Positions 1-7,905 of a stretch of 9,951 nucleotides of DNA are shown one piece after another; position 1 is the stretch's first letter; each line of letters begins with the position of its first letter. Source of the DNA: Dehalococcoidia bacterium (GTDB lineage: Bacteria; Chloroflexota; Dehalococcoidia; Dehalococcoidales; W498). The stretch lies in NCBI GenBank assembly GCA_030608125.1, contig JAUWEU010000012.1, positions 1 to 9,951 of the forward strand. The letters are read 5' to 3'. Below the pieces are notes generated by a model. It was given only the letters and a program-made list of their open reading frames with translations, was not told the origin of the DNA and searched no databases. The position numbers were made by a program, and so were the translations under genes.

Positions 1-27
1 CAACCTCACTCCCTTAGAGATTTAGAG

Positions 28-69
28 ACTAAAGCCCCTCTACACAGCTTACCGATTTCCCGCTTTAGT
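28..69 (-). terminator. Weak inverted repeat after the transaldolase gene, possible terminator
   Basis: ACTAAAGC at 28-35 and GCTTTAGT at 62-69 form a perfect 8-bp inverted repeat with a 26-base loop. It starts six bases past the transaldolase stop codon on the minus strand. The stem is AT-rich and the loop is long. On the minus strand it is followed by UCUCUAAAUCUC rather than a clean U run, so it is a poor intrinsic terminator. On the plus strand a short TTTT follows. Two copies of TTAGAGA (14-20, 22-28) lie beside it. A terminator role is inferred from position only. Confidence 0.3.
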
Positions 70-74
70 TTTCA

Positions 75-722
75 TCACGGTGACACGCGTTGCCAGTCGG
101 CAAAGAAGCGAGCCACGCCTATATCCGTAAGTGGATGGCGAATCATCTGCATCAATACATTGTAGGGAATAGTAGCAATATGAGCCCCCGCCTTAGCCGC
201 AGCCACACAGTGCAGAGGATGACGAATGCTGGCAGCAATTACCTGAGTGGGCAATTGATAGTGTTGAAATACATCAACAATATCCTTGACTACCTGCATA
301 CCGTCATGACCAGCATCATCCAGTCTGCCGACAAAGGGGCTAACATAGGCAGCTCCAGCTAGGGCTCCGAGGAGAGCTTGATTCAGCGAGAAGCACAGGG
401 TAAAGTTTACCTTTATATTGTCTTTGGCTAAGGCTGATGTTGCCTCCAGCCCGGCAGAAGTAGCTGGGATTTTAATCACGATATTGGGCGCCCAGGTGGA
501 GATGTCTCGTGCCTGTTCAACCATTGCCTGAGCTCCCTCTACCAGCACCTCAGCCGAAACAGGGCCGGGGATAATAGAACAGATTTCTTTGATAGTAGCT
601 TCATAGTCAGCCGCTTTCTCCCTGGACATCAGAGTGGGATTGGTAGTAACACCACTAATGATGCCCAGCTTAGCCGCCTGCCTGATTTGGTCAATATTGG
701 CTGTGTCCAGAAAAATGAGCAT
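75..722 (-). CDS. tal: Transaldolase of the short FSA/TalC-type family
   Basis: Class I aldolase of the non-oxidative pentose phosphate pathway, cytosolic, expected to move dihydroxyacetone units between sugar phosphates. At 215 residues it has the length of the small FSA/TalC family. Visible family features are D6 in FLDTAN, TTNPT (26-30), the Schiff-base lysine K84 in VIKIP, the VNFTLCFS strand (105-112) and the SPFVGRLDD segment (128-136). Two active-site positions carry the residues of true transaldolases rather than of E. coli fructose-6-phosphate aldolase: E58 (FSA has Q59) and F130 (FSA has Y131, while TalB has F178). Transaldolase activity is therefore favoured, although automatic pipelines may call it fsa. 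The ATG has only a weak purine stretch (AGAGA) upstream. It lies 40 bases downstream of pyrG on the same strand and is probably co-transcribed with it. Family is certain; exact activity is inferred. Confidence 0.93.
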   Translation of the reverse strand: MLIFLDTANIDQIRQAAKLGIISGVTTNPTLMSREKAADYEATIKEICSIIPGPVSAEVLVEGAQAMVEQARDISTWAPNIVIKIPATSAGLEATSALAKDNIKVNFTLCFSLNQALLGALAGAAYVSPFVGRLDDAGHDGMQVVKDIVDVFQHYQLPTQVIAASIRHPLHCVAAAKAGAHIATIPYNVLMQMIRHPLTDIGVARFFADWQRVSP

Positions 723-762
723 TTAGTTTTCTCTATCTAGGTGGACGGTATTTTATCACAAA

Positions 763-2397
763 CTAGGACGAAAGGGGTAGTGGTGGTTGAGCCCCTTCAC
801 GCAGTATTTTCTTGGCTACACCGATAAAATCACGGAACAAGGGATGGGGATAACCAGGACGAGAGCCAAATTCAGGGTGGAACTGGCAACTCACCATCCA
901 GGGATGGTTGGCTAGCTCGCAGACCTCCACCAGTCTCCCGTCAGGGGATAGCCCACTATAAACCATTCCCGCCTCCTGTAATAAATTACCAAATTGATTA
1001 TTAAATTCAAAGCGGTGTCTATGGCGCTCATAAACCAAGCTATCTCCATAGGCATTAGCCGCATGGCTACCATCAACCAGTTGACAGGGGTAATTACCCA
1101 GACGCATCGTGCCGCCTTTATTTTCTATATTCTTCTGTTCAGGGCGGAGGTCAATAACCGGGTAGGGGGTAGAGGCATCAAACTCGGTAGAGTTTGGCTT
1201 GGTTGAACCCAGAGCATAGCGAGCAAGCTCAATTACCATAACATGCATCCCTAAGCACAGTCCAAGGTAGGGGATTTCATTGTTTCGGGCATAGCTGGCT
1301 GCCTTTATCATGCCCTCAATTCCTCTGACACCAAAGCCACCAGGAACGATAATGCCCTGGGCTGAGCGTAGTAGAGCCTCACCGCCATCCCTTTCCAAGT
1401 CCTCAGAGTGAACCCAGATGAGGTTAATATCTCTATTATGATATAGAGCAGCGTGGCATAGTGCTTCACGAACCGAGAAGTAGGCATCCTTTAATTCCAC
1501 ATATTTACCCACCAGGGCAATATTAACTGGTTCACGGGGTTCTTTAAGGCATCTAACCAGTTCCTGCCACTGGCTCAAGTCTGTCTGGTGTGGCTTAAGG
1601 CTAAGCTTGGCCACAATTAGCTGCCCCAGTCCTTCCGCCTCCAGCACTAGTGGTACCTCATAGATGGTAGATACTGTGAGTAAGGGAATAACAGCTTGCC
1701 TGTCGACATCACAGAACTGGGATATTTTATCCCGTATCCCTTCCGAGATGGGGTAGTCACTGCGACATATGATAATATCAGGCTGGATACCAATGCGCCT
1801 GAGCTCGTTAACACTATGCTGAGTGGGCTTGGTCTTCAGTTCTTGAGTAGAGGTTAGATAGGGAAGGAGGGTAACATGGATATAGAGCACATTATCCCGT
1901 CCCACATCATTTCTCATCTGCCTGATGGCTTCAAGGAAGGGCTGCCCCTCAATATCGCCTACCGTGCCACCTACCTCTATGATAACTACTTCAGCTTGTG
2001 ATTTCTGAGCCAATCGCTTAAACCGCTCTTTTATCTCGTTAGTAACATGGGGTACCACCTGAATAGTGCCACCCAGGAAATCACCCCGCCTCTCCTTGGC
2101 AATAACGGCGCTATAGATTTGTCCTGAGGTAACATTGGACTCAGCAGTAAGGTTAACATCAATGAAACGCTCGTAGTTGCCTAAATCAAGGTCAGTCTCA
2201 GCACCATCCTGAGTGACAAATACCTCACCATGCTGATAGGGTGACATTGTTCCTGGGTCAACATTGAGATAAGGGTCTAGCTTCTGCACCGAGACGGTGA
2301 TTTGACGACTCTTTAGAATAGTGCCAATAGAGGCGGCAGTGATACCCTTACCCACTGAACTAACAACACCACCAGTAATAAAGATATACTTTGACAT
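763..2397 (-). CDS. pyrG: CTP synthase (glutamine-hydrolysing)
   Basis: Makes CTP from UTP, ATP and glutamine in the cytosol, the last step of pyrimidine nucleotide synthesis. The 544-residue product matches the usual size (E. coli about 545). The N-terminal synthetase domain opens with the family signature [15 protein letters not shown] (residues 4-18) and contains D71 and the [10 protein letters not shown] segment (141-150). The C-terminal class I glutamine amidotransferase domain has the nucleophile elbow GLCLGM with C381, and the catalytic pair H507 and E509 in FHPEF. The reading frame stays open for 35 more codons to a GTG at 2502. I chose the ATG at 2397 because family members begin a few residues before the GGVVSS loop. 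Neither start has a well-placed ribosome site. A strong promoter lies at 2534-2562, which gives a leader of about 130 bases. The transaldolase gene follows at 40 bases. Confidence 0.97.
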   Translation of the reverse strand: MSKYIFITGGVVSSVGKGITAASIGTILKSRQITVSVQKLDPYLNVDPGTMSPYQHGEVFVTQDGAETDLDLGNYERFIDVNLTAESNVTSGQIYSAVIAKERRGDFLGGTIQVVPHVTNEIKERFKRLAQKSQAEVVIIEVGGTVGDIEGQPFLEAIRQMRNDVGRDNVLYIHVTLLPYLTSTQELKTKPTQHSVNELRRIGIQPDIIICRSDYPISEGIRDKISQFCDVDRQAVIPLLTVSTIYEVPLVLEAEGLGQLIVAKLSLKPHQTDLSQWQELVRCLKEPREPVNIALVGKYVELKDAYFSVREALCHAALYHNRDINLIWVHSEDLERDGGEALLRSAQGIIVPGGFGVRGIEGMIKAASYARNNEIPYLGLCLGMHVMVIELARYALGSTKPNSTEFDASTPYPVIDLRPEQKNIENKGGTMRLGNYPCQLVDGSHAANAYGDSLVYERHRHRFEFNNQFGNLLQEAGMVYSGLSPDGRLVEVCELANHPWMVSCQFHPEFGSRPGYPHPLFRDFIGVAKKILREGAQPPLPLSS

Positions 2398-2533
2398 CCA
2401 AGAAACCAAATTGGAAGATATAGAAAGTTGGAAATTCCCTAAGAATACACCAAACTTCCGGTGATAAACAGCCTCTAGTTTCTGCGGGGTATTTCCTCCC
2501 ACCCTTTTATCGGTGAGAAGTAGGTTTTATATA

Positions 2534-2562
2534 ATAATAAATTAGGCGAATTTAATTGTCAA
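2534..2562 (-). promoter_or_regulatory. Sigma-70-type promoter for pyrG-tal
   Basis: Read on the minus strand, TTGACA (2562-2557) is a perfect -35 box. It is followed after exactly 17 bases by TATTAT (2539-2534), a 5-of-6 -10 box, with more AT-rich sequence (TATATAA) after it. Transcription would begin near 2527, about 25 bases before the upstream GTG and about 130 before the chosen ATG of pyrG. This is the best promoter-like sequence I found in the window. It was recognised by eye and not scored. Confidence 0.7.
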
Positions 2563-2602
2563 GTTTCTATTTTGTTGCCATTACCCCCGGTCCTTATCAG
2601 TT

Positions 2603-2651
2603 CAAGGTAAGAAGGAGAGAGCGGCTTGATGTATAGTTAAACAATACCTTG
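2603..2651 (+). repeat. 7-bp inverted repeat in the leader before the methyltransferase operon
   Basis: CAAGGTA (2603-2609) and TACCTTG (2645-2651) are perfect inverted repeats with a 35-base loop. The second arm ends 7 bases before the ATG at 2659. The loop holds a ribosome-site-like AAGGAG (2612-2617) and, 11 bases on, a three-codon open frame, ATG TAT AGT TAA (2629-2640). It could be a leader hairpin or operator half-sites, but the stem is short and may be chance. Confidence 0.25.
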
Positions 2652-2678
2652 CGCTATTATGAAAGGATTAGGTATAAT
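2649..2678 (+). promoter_or_regulatory. Possible promoter overlapping the start of the methyltransferase gene
   Basis: A perfect TATAAT at 2673-2678 has TTGCGC (2649-2654, a weak 3-of-6 -35 match) 18 bases upstream. Transcription from it would begin near 2685, inside the longest open frame. It would precede a good ribosome site, AGAAGGA (2712-2718), nine bases before an in-frame GTG at 2728. If real, the methyltransferase starts at 2728 rather than 2659. The -10 box is strong and the -35 is poor, so this is a candidate only. Confidence 0.35.
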
Positions 2679-3297
2679 AGAGTTATCTCGGAGCAGTATT
2701 CGGCTGTATTTAGAAGGAACAGAATTTGTGGATTGGATAGAGCGCTTTATTGAGGAAAAACTAAACCCGATATATAGAGCCCATTACGCACTTTGGGTTC
2801 ACTGGTGGCCACTATGGAGGGCTATATATAGCGGACGAAGTATTCGGCGAAAGTGGAAGCAGTTTAGCTTAGTAGAGGAGGGGCAATCCTTTCTGGATTA
2901 TGGCTGTGGCACCGGTGATTTTACCATTCCTGCGGCCAGGATAGTAGGCAAGAGGGGGAAGGTATATGCTTTGGACTGCTTCCCCCGTCAACTGAAGATA
3001 GTAGAGGAGAAGTCAAAGAAGGCAGGACTGTCCAATATTGAAACAATACTTTCTGATAACAAAACAAGTTTGCCTGATGAATGTATAGACATAGTTTGGA
3101 TGTGTGATGTTTTTCATGAGATTGAACAAAGACGAGCAGTATTGGAGGAGATGCATAGGGTACTAAAGGGAGAAGGTGTTCTGGCTATATATGATGGCAT
3201 GAGGGACAGAGTTTTAAGCTATACTGCAGGTTTATTCTCTCTCACCGGGAAAGATGGCAAACTGCTCAAGTTCGCTAAATTAGGATGGATGCTGTAA
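2659..3297 (+). CDS. Class I SAM-dependent methyltransferase, substrate unknown
   Basis: A Methyltransf_11/25-like Rossmann methyltransferase of 212 residues. The cofactor loop FLDYGCGTG (78-86) is intact, D106 ends the next strand as the likely ribose-binding acid, and CIDIVWMCDVFHEI (142-155) and VLKGEGVLAIYD (168-179) match the later strands of the fold. The N-terminal 70 residues are rich in Trp, Tyr and Arg (HYALWVHWWPLW, 42-53) and could touch a membrane or a hydrophobic substrate. The ATG at 2659 has no ribosome site. GTG at 2728 (residue 24) has AGAAGGA nine bases upstream and may be the true start. The gene overlaps the following membrane-protein gene by 13 bases and heads a five-gene run ending in clpC. 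Methyltransferase fold is confident; no substrate can be assigned. A lipid or quinone target is only a guess from its neighbour. Confidence 0.85.
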   Translation: MKGLGIIELSRSSIRLYLEGTEFVDWIERFIEEKLNPIYRAHYALWVHWWPLWRAIYSGRSIRRKWKQFSLVEEGQSFLDYGCGTGDFTIPAARIVGKRGKVYALDCFPRQLKIVEEKSKKAGLSNIETILSDNKTSLPDECIDIVWMCDVFHEIEQRRAVLEEMHRVLKGEGVLAIYDGMRDRVLSYTAGLFSLTGKDGKLLKFAKLGWML

Positions 3298-3926
3298 GCA
3301 TGGACGAAGAAGTCAAGCAACGCTGGCCAAAAAGAGAGATTTTTCTAGGTGCCCTAGCAATAGTAGCCACTATTGGGCTTTGCCTTGCCGCTATTTACTA
3401 CAAAGACTCCTTAATGGATGTGGCATATATAGAAGGCTACAGCCTGTTAGGCGTACTCATTGTTGCTTTCATCGCCGGGAGTACTGTAAGTATTACCGCG
3501 ATACCAGTTCCCTATTGGCTTCTGGTATTCACCCTACCCAGTGTGTTAACTCCTCACTGGGGACTATTAGCGCCAGTATGGGTAGGACTAACCTCAGCCT
3601 TAGGTGCCACCCTAGGTCATTTGCCCACCTTCATGATTGGCTATGGGGGCAGGAGTCTTTCTCAGAGAATTACTACTAGGATTAATAATCGCTTCTATAA
3701 CAGAGCTATGGACTGGGCACAGAAGCATGGTTCATGGGCAGTTTTTGGTATGTCGGCTATACTCAATCCCATCCATTTACCTATGACTATTGCTATAGGA
3801 GCGCTCCGTTACCCCCCGCACAAATTTTTCTTTTTTTCCTTGCTCGGTAACACAGTTAAAAGCTTATTCATAGCCTTTTGTGGCTATTTCGGGCTGACTT
3901 CCTTATTCGGTTTTCTAGGAGTGTAG
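3285..3926 (+). CDS. VTT/DedA-like (SNARE-associated) integral membrane protein
   Basis: A 213-residue polytopic inner-membrane protein. Hydrophobic segments fall near residues 18-38, 52-88, 92-118, 148-174 and 181-212. The glycine-rich stretch GATLGHLPTFMIGYGGRS (107-124) and the later NPIHLPMTIAIGA (161-173) resemble the two re-entrant halves of VTT-domain (DedA/TVP38/YqaA-like) proteins. Several members of that superfamily move lipids across the membrane, but family-level similarity does not fix a substrate here. The start could be ATG 3285, overlapping the methyltransferase by 13 bases, or ATG 3300, two bases past its stop. Ribosome sites are weak for both (AGGA at 3282-3285). A ribosome site for the next gene overlaps this stop codon. 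Membrane topology is clear; the family call is likely. Confidence 0.78.
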   Translation: MDAVSMDEEVKQRWPKREIFLGALAIVATIGLCLAAIYYKDSLMDVAYIEGYSLLGVLIVAFIAGSTVSITAIPVPYWLLVFTLPSVLTPHWGLLAPVWVGLTSALGATLGHLPTFMIGYGGRSLSQRITTRINNRFYNRAMDWAQKHGSWAVFGMSAILNPIHLPMTIAIGALRYPPHKFFFFSLLGNTVKSLFIAFCGYFGLTSLFGFLGV

Positions 3927-3940
3927 AAGGAAAGCGTAAT

Positions 3941-4522
3941 ATGGTGTACCTTACTTGGTTCTTAGTGCTTGGGATATGTCTTGGAGCGGGAGGCTGGCAG
4001 CTAGCTGTTTGGCTAGGCGAAATCCGAGACAAAAACAAGAAATATAAAGCAGCCAGTGCCTATGCCCTAGAGAGAAATAAGCCACTGCTTGTGGCCAGTG
4101 GACCTCTTGGGATTAGTCGGCGGCGTCGTTTTTTCAGACTGGGGATGGCTCATGGTCAAGGTGATGTTTGCCTCGACATTGACCGACGCGCAATAGGTAA
4201 CCACCCTAATGGTGTAATTGCCAGTGTTACTCATATCCCATTTTCGGATAAGAGCTTTGGGGCTGCTTTCGCTAGCCACCTACTGGAGCACTTGCCAACC
4301 ACTGATGACGCTAGAAAGGCGTTGGCTGAACTCAACAGGGTAGCTGATGCTGTCTTTATTGCCTATCCTTCTAGGCAATCTATTGCCGGCTGGGTTATAC
4401 CAGACCACCACCTCTGGGTCTGGCAAAAAGGCAATACAACCTATCTCAAACAGAGAGGTAAGGCAGGGGGTAAGAACAAGGAGGAATATGTAGTTGAACC
4501 AGCCAGAGAAACACCTTCATGA
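3941..4522 (+). CDS. Membrane-anchored methyltransferase-like protein with degenerate cofactor loop
   Basis: A 193-residue protein with one N-terminal hydrophobic helix (about residues 4-25) and then a soluble domain. VCLDIDRRA (76-84), VTHIPFSDKSFGAAFASHLLEHLP (96-119) and AELNRVADAVFIAYPS (129-144) follow the layout of the central and later strands of Methyltransf_11-type domains. Where the glycine-rich SAM loop should be, the sequence reads LLVASGPLGIS (49-59), without the usual GxGxG. Catalysis is therefore uncertain, and it may be a partner or scaffold of the intact methyltransferase two genes upstream. The frame is open further upstream to 3878, but ATG 3941 has AGAAGGA (3925-3931) nine bases before it, overlapping the preceding stop. 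The 3' end overlaps the next gene by 29 bases. Function unknown. Confidence 0.75.
   Translation: MVYLTWFLVLGICLGAGGWQLAVWLGEIRDKNKKYKAASAYALERNKPLLVASGPLGISRRRRFFRLGMAHGQGDVCLDIDRRAIGNHPNGVIASVTHIPFSDKSFGAAFASHLLEHLPTTDDARKALAELNRVADAVFIAYPSRQSIAGWVIPDHHLWVWQKGNTTYLKQRGKAGGKNKEEYVVEPARETPS
4478..4485 (+). promoter_or_regulatory. Strong ribosome binding site selecting a TTG start
   Basis: AAGGAGGA sits eight bases before TTG 4494, inside the end of the preceding gene. An ATG at 4488 is two bases after the site and is immediately followed by TAG, so it cannot be used. The first in-frame ATG is at 4569, 75 bases further on, with no comparable site nearby. Confidence 0.7.
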
Positions 4523-5366
4523 TGAAAATAACTTATCAAAGGTAGGAAATACCACCGAGCAGTTAAAAATGACTGATGTTGACTTAGCCTTGGAGGAAGA
4601 AGCTCACCATCTGGCTCATCAACTCTTTGGGGATGAAACCGAAAAGTGTGACGGCTTCACTAACCGGCTTCTGGATATTTGTTCCAGGGCTCAAGGCAAA
4701 GACTTCCTCCTTATTCATAACCCTGGCGGGTGGGGCACTACAAATTTAGAGCACTGCCTGCAATGGGAGAGAAGCATCGTGACCGGCATCAACGCCACCC
4801 TAGAAAGGCTGGGCTATACTTGGTTATTAATCCAGCACTTCCGCACCGAAAGCGGTTGGCGGGAGCGCATACGGGATATAAAGGAACAGTTCCGTTTCTT
4901 TGCCTCCAAGTCAAAGATAATGGCCGCTGAAGTGGAGTTTCTAACCCGCCACACCAATAATCTCAAGGTAATACTGATAGGGATAAGTCAAGGAGCTGTC
5001 TTCGGTAATGCAGTGATGCAATGCATACCAGGGCTTCGTCAGGTTTACAGTATTGAATTAGGTATGCTTTTTACCCAGAGGTCTCAGCGAGTAGTTACCA
5101 AGAGAACACTGGCAATAGATAGTAACGGGCTGATGCCTGATGCTATGATGGAATGGGATATAGTAACTATGTTTAAGACCTTTTTGGCTACTCCCTTTAG
5201 ATGGATTAAGCATCAGCTAGAAGGGAAACCGGTAAAATTTAGCCATTGCATTAATGTCCCGGGACACGAGTATAATTGGGAACATCCTGAGGTTCGGCAG
5301 CAGATTGAAGATTTTCTCCGAATTAACTTGGGCACTAAGAGCGGTTTGGAGGGGGGTCTGTCATGA
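4494..5366 (+). CDS. Alpha/beta-hydrolase-like protein of unknown function
   Basis: A 290-residue, apparently cytosolic protein with alpha/beta-hydrolase features. The strand FLLIHNPGGWG (71-81) is a possible oxyanion-region loop. VILIGISQGA (159-168) contains the GxSxG nucleophile elbow with S165, and VPGHEY (255-260) supplies a candidate catalytic H258 near the C-terminus. The acid could be D209 or D222, which sequence alone does not settle. No lid or signal peptide is obvious. The first 30 or so residues are hydrophilic and probably flexible. The TTG start is chosen on the strength of the ribosome site at 4478-4485. It overlaps the methyltransferase-like gene by 29 bases, and its stop overlaps the clpC start in an ATGA arrangement. 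An esterase, thioesterase or lipase-like activity is possible; I do not recognise a specific family. Confidence 0.75.
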   Translation: MNQPEKHLHDENNLSKVGNTTEQLKMTDVDLALEEEAHHLAHQLFGDETEKCDGFTNRLLDICSRAQGKDFLLIHNPGGWGTTNLEHCLQWERSIVTGINATLERLGYTWLLIQHFRTESGWRERIRDIKEQFRFFASKSKIMAAEVEFLTRHTNNLKVILIGISQGAVFGNAVMQCIPGLRQVYSIELGMLFTQRSQRVVTKRTLAIDSNGLMPDAMMEWDIVTMFKTFLATPFRWIKHQLEGKPVKFSHCINVPGHEYNWEHPEVRQQIEDFLRINLGTKSGLEGGLS

Positions 5367-7813
5367 TGCAGGAGCGGTTTACTGAGCAGGCACAGGAGGC
5401 ATTAGCTCTCTCCCAGGAGCTAGTCCGTCACTATCGCCATAGCCAATGGGATGTGGAGCATATCCTGCTGGCACTACTCCAGCAGGAAAAGGGGCTGGTT
5501 GGTGATATATTGAGGGAGCTTGGTATTGATGTTGAAGCAGTGAAACAGCAGGTAGAAGCCGTCCTAGAGAAATCGCCTCACCTTGCTTACGAAGGAGCCC
5601 AGATTTATGCCACACCACGCATTACCCAACTGTTGCAATCAGCAGCGGCTGAGGCTGATAGGCTTAAGGATGAGTTTATTGGCACTGAACACCTGCTGAT
5701 TGCTATAGCTGGGGAGGAGAGGGGTGAAGCGGCTGGCATCCTGAAGAGCTTTGGTGTTGACCAGGAGAAGGTGTATCGTGCCCTTCAGAGCATTCGTGGT
5801 GGGCACCGGGTTACCGATGCCAGGGCGGAGAGCAAGTATCGCTCTCTGGAAAAGTATGGTCGTGACCTGACTGAGATGGCTCGTCAGGGTAAGCTTGACC
5901 CGGTTATTGGTCGCGAGGATGAGATTAAGCGGGTAATGCAAATACTTACCCGCCGGACCAAGAATAATCCGGTAATAGTCGGCGACGCCGGGGTAGGCAA
6001 GACTGCCATTGCTGAGGGACTGGCGCAAAAGATTGTGGCTGATGATGTTCCTGACTCACTTAAGGGGCGTAAGGTGGTGGCTTTGGATATGGGGGCACTG
6101 GTGGCAGGGAGCAAGTTCCGTGGTGAGTTTGAGGAGCGGCTTAAGGCAGTAATGGACGAGGTTCGGCAGGCACGGGGTGAGATTATATTGTTTATTGACG
6201 AGTTCCATACTGTAGTTGGGGCTGGGGCGGCTGAGGGGGCTATTGATGCCAGTAATATGCTCAAGCCAGCCCTGGCTCATGGTGAATTGCAGTGTGTAGG
6301 CGCCACCACCCTTGACGAATACCGCAAGTTTATTGAGAAGGATAAAGCATTGGAGCGGCGGCTTCAGCCGGTATTCGTCGGTGAACCCAGTATTGAGGCT
6401 ACTATTGAGATGCTTAAGGGACTACGCCCCAGGTATGAGGCGCATCATAAGATTAAGATAAGCGACCAGGCTATAGAGGCAGCGGCTCAGTTGAGTCAGC
6501 GCTATATTTCAGACAGGTATTTGCCGGATAAGGCTATTGACCTTATTGATGAGGCAGCCAGCAAGTTGCGCATTGATACTGAGAGTGCCCCGCATGAGGT
6601 TAAATCCTTAGAGCAAAAACTTAAACAGTTAATTAATGAGGAGGAGGCAGCTTCACAACGGCAGGATTATGAGCATGCTGCCCAGCTTAAAGCCGAAAGG
6701 CTGCGCCTGGAGGAGAACTATAACCAGGCTAAGAGCAGTTGGCTAAACCGGGAGAAGATTGATGGGATAGTGGATGAGGAGAATATTGCCCAGTTAATCT
6801 CTAAGTGGACGGGCATTCCTGTATCCCAGATGCTAGAGGGTGAAACCGAGAAGTTGCTTCATATGGAGGAGCGAATCCACGAGCGGCTGATAAATCAGGA
6901 AGAAGCGGTTACCGCCGTTTGTGAAGCTATCAGGAGAGGTAGAACCGGGTTAAAGGACCCGAGGCGACCTATTGGCAGCTTTATGTTCTTAGGTCCGACC
7001 GGTGTCGGTAAGACTGAACTGGCTCGCACCCTGGCTCAATTCTTGTTTGATAATGAGAACGCCATAGTGCGTCTTGATATGTCAGAGTATCAGGAAAAGC
7101 ATACCGTATCACGCCTTTATGGCGCCCCGCCGGGCTATGTTGGCTATGACGAGGGGGGACAGCTTACCGAGGCAGTAAGACGGCGCCCCTACCGGGTAAT
7201 CCTGCTTGATGAAATTGAAAAGGCGCACCCCGATGTGTTTAACGCCTTGCTCCAAATCCTTGATGACGGACGATTAACTGATGGTCATGGGCGAACTGTA
7301 GATTTTAAGAATACGGTAGTCATTATGACCAGCAATACTGGCGTTGAACTCATCAAGCGCGAGGCGAGTATTGGCTTTGCTACGCAGAAGGACGAAGCCA
7401 AAACCAGGAAACAGGCTTACGAGAGCATGAAGGAAAAGGTGATGGGTGAGGTTAAGAAGACCTTCCGCCCTGAGTTCATTAACCGAATAGATGAGATTAT
7501 AGTCTTCCACGAGCTAACTGAGGAACAACTCAGGAGTATAGTCGATTTGCTGGTAAAGGATTTACAAAAGCGCCTGGCTGACCGCAAGCTAGGGGTAGAG
7601 CTAACTGAAGAGGTAAAATCATGGCTGGCTAGGGAAGGCTATGACCCAATATATGGGGCACGACCGCTAAGGCGAGCCATTGAGCGCTATGTAGAAAACC
7701 CCCTGTCAACCAAGCTGTTGCGAGGTGAGTTTAGGGAAGGTGATACCATTATAGTTGACCTTAAAGATAATGCCTTGACCTTCACGGCAAAGGTTGCTAA
7801 AGCAGTTACATAA
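5363..7813 (+). CDS. clpC: ATP-dependent Clp protease ATP-binding subunit ClpC
   Basis: A hexameric AAA+ unfoldase that feeds proteins to ClpP in the cytosol. In the 816 residues I see two Clp_N repeats (about 1-75 and 80-145), NBD1 with Walker A GDAGVGKT (207-214) and Walker B ILFIDE (275-280), a short UVR-type coiled coil (about 415-455), and NBD2 with GPTGVGKT (544-551), VILLDE (612-617) and GAR sensor 2 (765-767). The short middle domain and IGF loop (670-672, at the VGF site of B. subtilis ClpC) mark it as ClpC, not ClpB. E32 and E109 match the phosphoarginine-pocket glutamates of B. subtilis ClpC. The middle-domain contacts F436 and R443 are here Y436 and K443. ATG 5363 overlaps the previous stop by four bases with GGAGGGG (5348-5354) eight bases upstream; a second ATG follows immediately. 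No ctsR, mcsA or mcsB is next to it, and no CtsR-type repeat is visible just upstream. Confidence 0.95.
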   Translation: MMQERFTEQAQEALALSQELVRHYRHSQWDVEHILLALLQQEKGLVGDILRELGIDVEAVKQQVEAVLEKSPHLAYEGAQIYATPRITQLLQSAAAEADRLKDEFIGTEHLLIAIAGEERGEAAGILKSFGVDQEKVYRALQSIRGGHRVTDARAESKYRSLEKYGRDLTEMARQGKLDPVIGREDEIKRVMQILTRRTKNNPVIVGDAGVGKTAIAEGLAQKIVADDVPDSLKGRKVVALDMGALVAGSKFRGEFEERLKAVMDEVRQARGEIILFIDEFHTVVGAGAAEGAIDASNMLKPALAHGELQCVGATTLDEYRKFIEKDKALERRLQPVFVGEPSIEATIEMLKGLRPRYEAHHKIKISDQAIEAAAQLSQRYISDRYLPDKAIDLIDEAASKLRIDTESAPHEVKSLEQKLKQLINEEEAASQRQDYEHAAQLKAERLRLEENYNQAKSSWLNREKIDGIVDEENIAQLISKWTGIPVSQMLEGETEKLLHMEERIHERLINQEEAVTAVCEAIRRGRTGLKDPRRPIGSFMFLGPTGVGKTELARTLAQFLFDNENAIVRLDMSEYQEKHTVSRLYGAPPGYVGYDEGGQLTEAVRRRPYRVILLDEIEKAHPDVFNALLQILDDGRLTDGHGRTVDFKNTVVIMTSNTGVELIKREASIGFATQKDEAKTRKQAYESMKEKVMGEVKKTFRPEFINRIDEIIVFHELTEEQLRSIVDLLVKDLQKRLADRKLGVELTEEVKSWLAREGYDPIYGARPLRRAIERYVENPLSTKLLRGEFREGDTIIVDLKDNALTFTAKVAKAVT

Positions 7814-7831
7814 GCAGTAAAATATGTTTGT

Positions 7832-7904
7832 GGGGCTGTAGTTCAATCGGGAGAACGTTTGACTGGCAGTCAAAAGGTAGGGGGTTCGAATCCCCCCAGC
7901 TCCA
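7832..7904 (+). tRNA. tRNA-Ala, anticodon GGC
   Basis: A 73-base cloverleaf assembled by hand. The acceptor stem GGGGCTG (7832-7838) pairs with CAGCTCC (7897-7903), the D stem is GTTC/GAAC, and the anticodon stem TTTGA/TCAAA encloses loop CTGGCAG with anticodon GGC at 7865-7867. A five-base variable loop follows, then T stem GGGGG/CCCCC around TTCGAAT, and discriminator A7904. The G3:U70 wobble pair, the classic alanine identity element, is present (7834 with 7901). CCA is not encoded (the next bases are CTT). It begins 18 bases after the clpC stop and ends 17 bases before hicB, so it may be processed from a longer transcript. Confidence 0.96.
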
Positions 7905-7905
7905 C
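7894..7905 (+). repeat. Direct repeat copy 1 (tRNA-Ala 3' end), candidate attachment site
   Basis: CCCCAGCTCCAC covers the end of the T stem, the 3' acceptor strand, the discriminator and one more base. The identical 12 bases recur at 8350-8361. Tyrosine-recombinase elements often integrate at tRNA 3' ends and restore the gene with their own copy, leaving a second copy at the far end. No integrase is present, so an eroded attachment site is inferred, not shown. Confidence 0.45.

Noticed and set aside
90..362. 90-codon plus-strand open frame opposite the transaldolase gene
   Set aside because: It is antisense to a confidently identified gene and has no recognisable domain.
5200..5362. CtsR or CIRCE-type heat-shock operator before clpC
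   Set aside because: No heptad direct repeat or CIRCE-like inverted repeat is visible. This stretch is coding sequence of the hydrolase gene.
5379..6280. Several minus-strand open frames opposite the first half of clpC
   Set aside because: They mirror a certain coding gene, have low-complexity or Ser/Pro-rich products and no family features.
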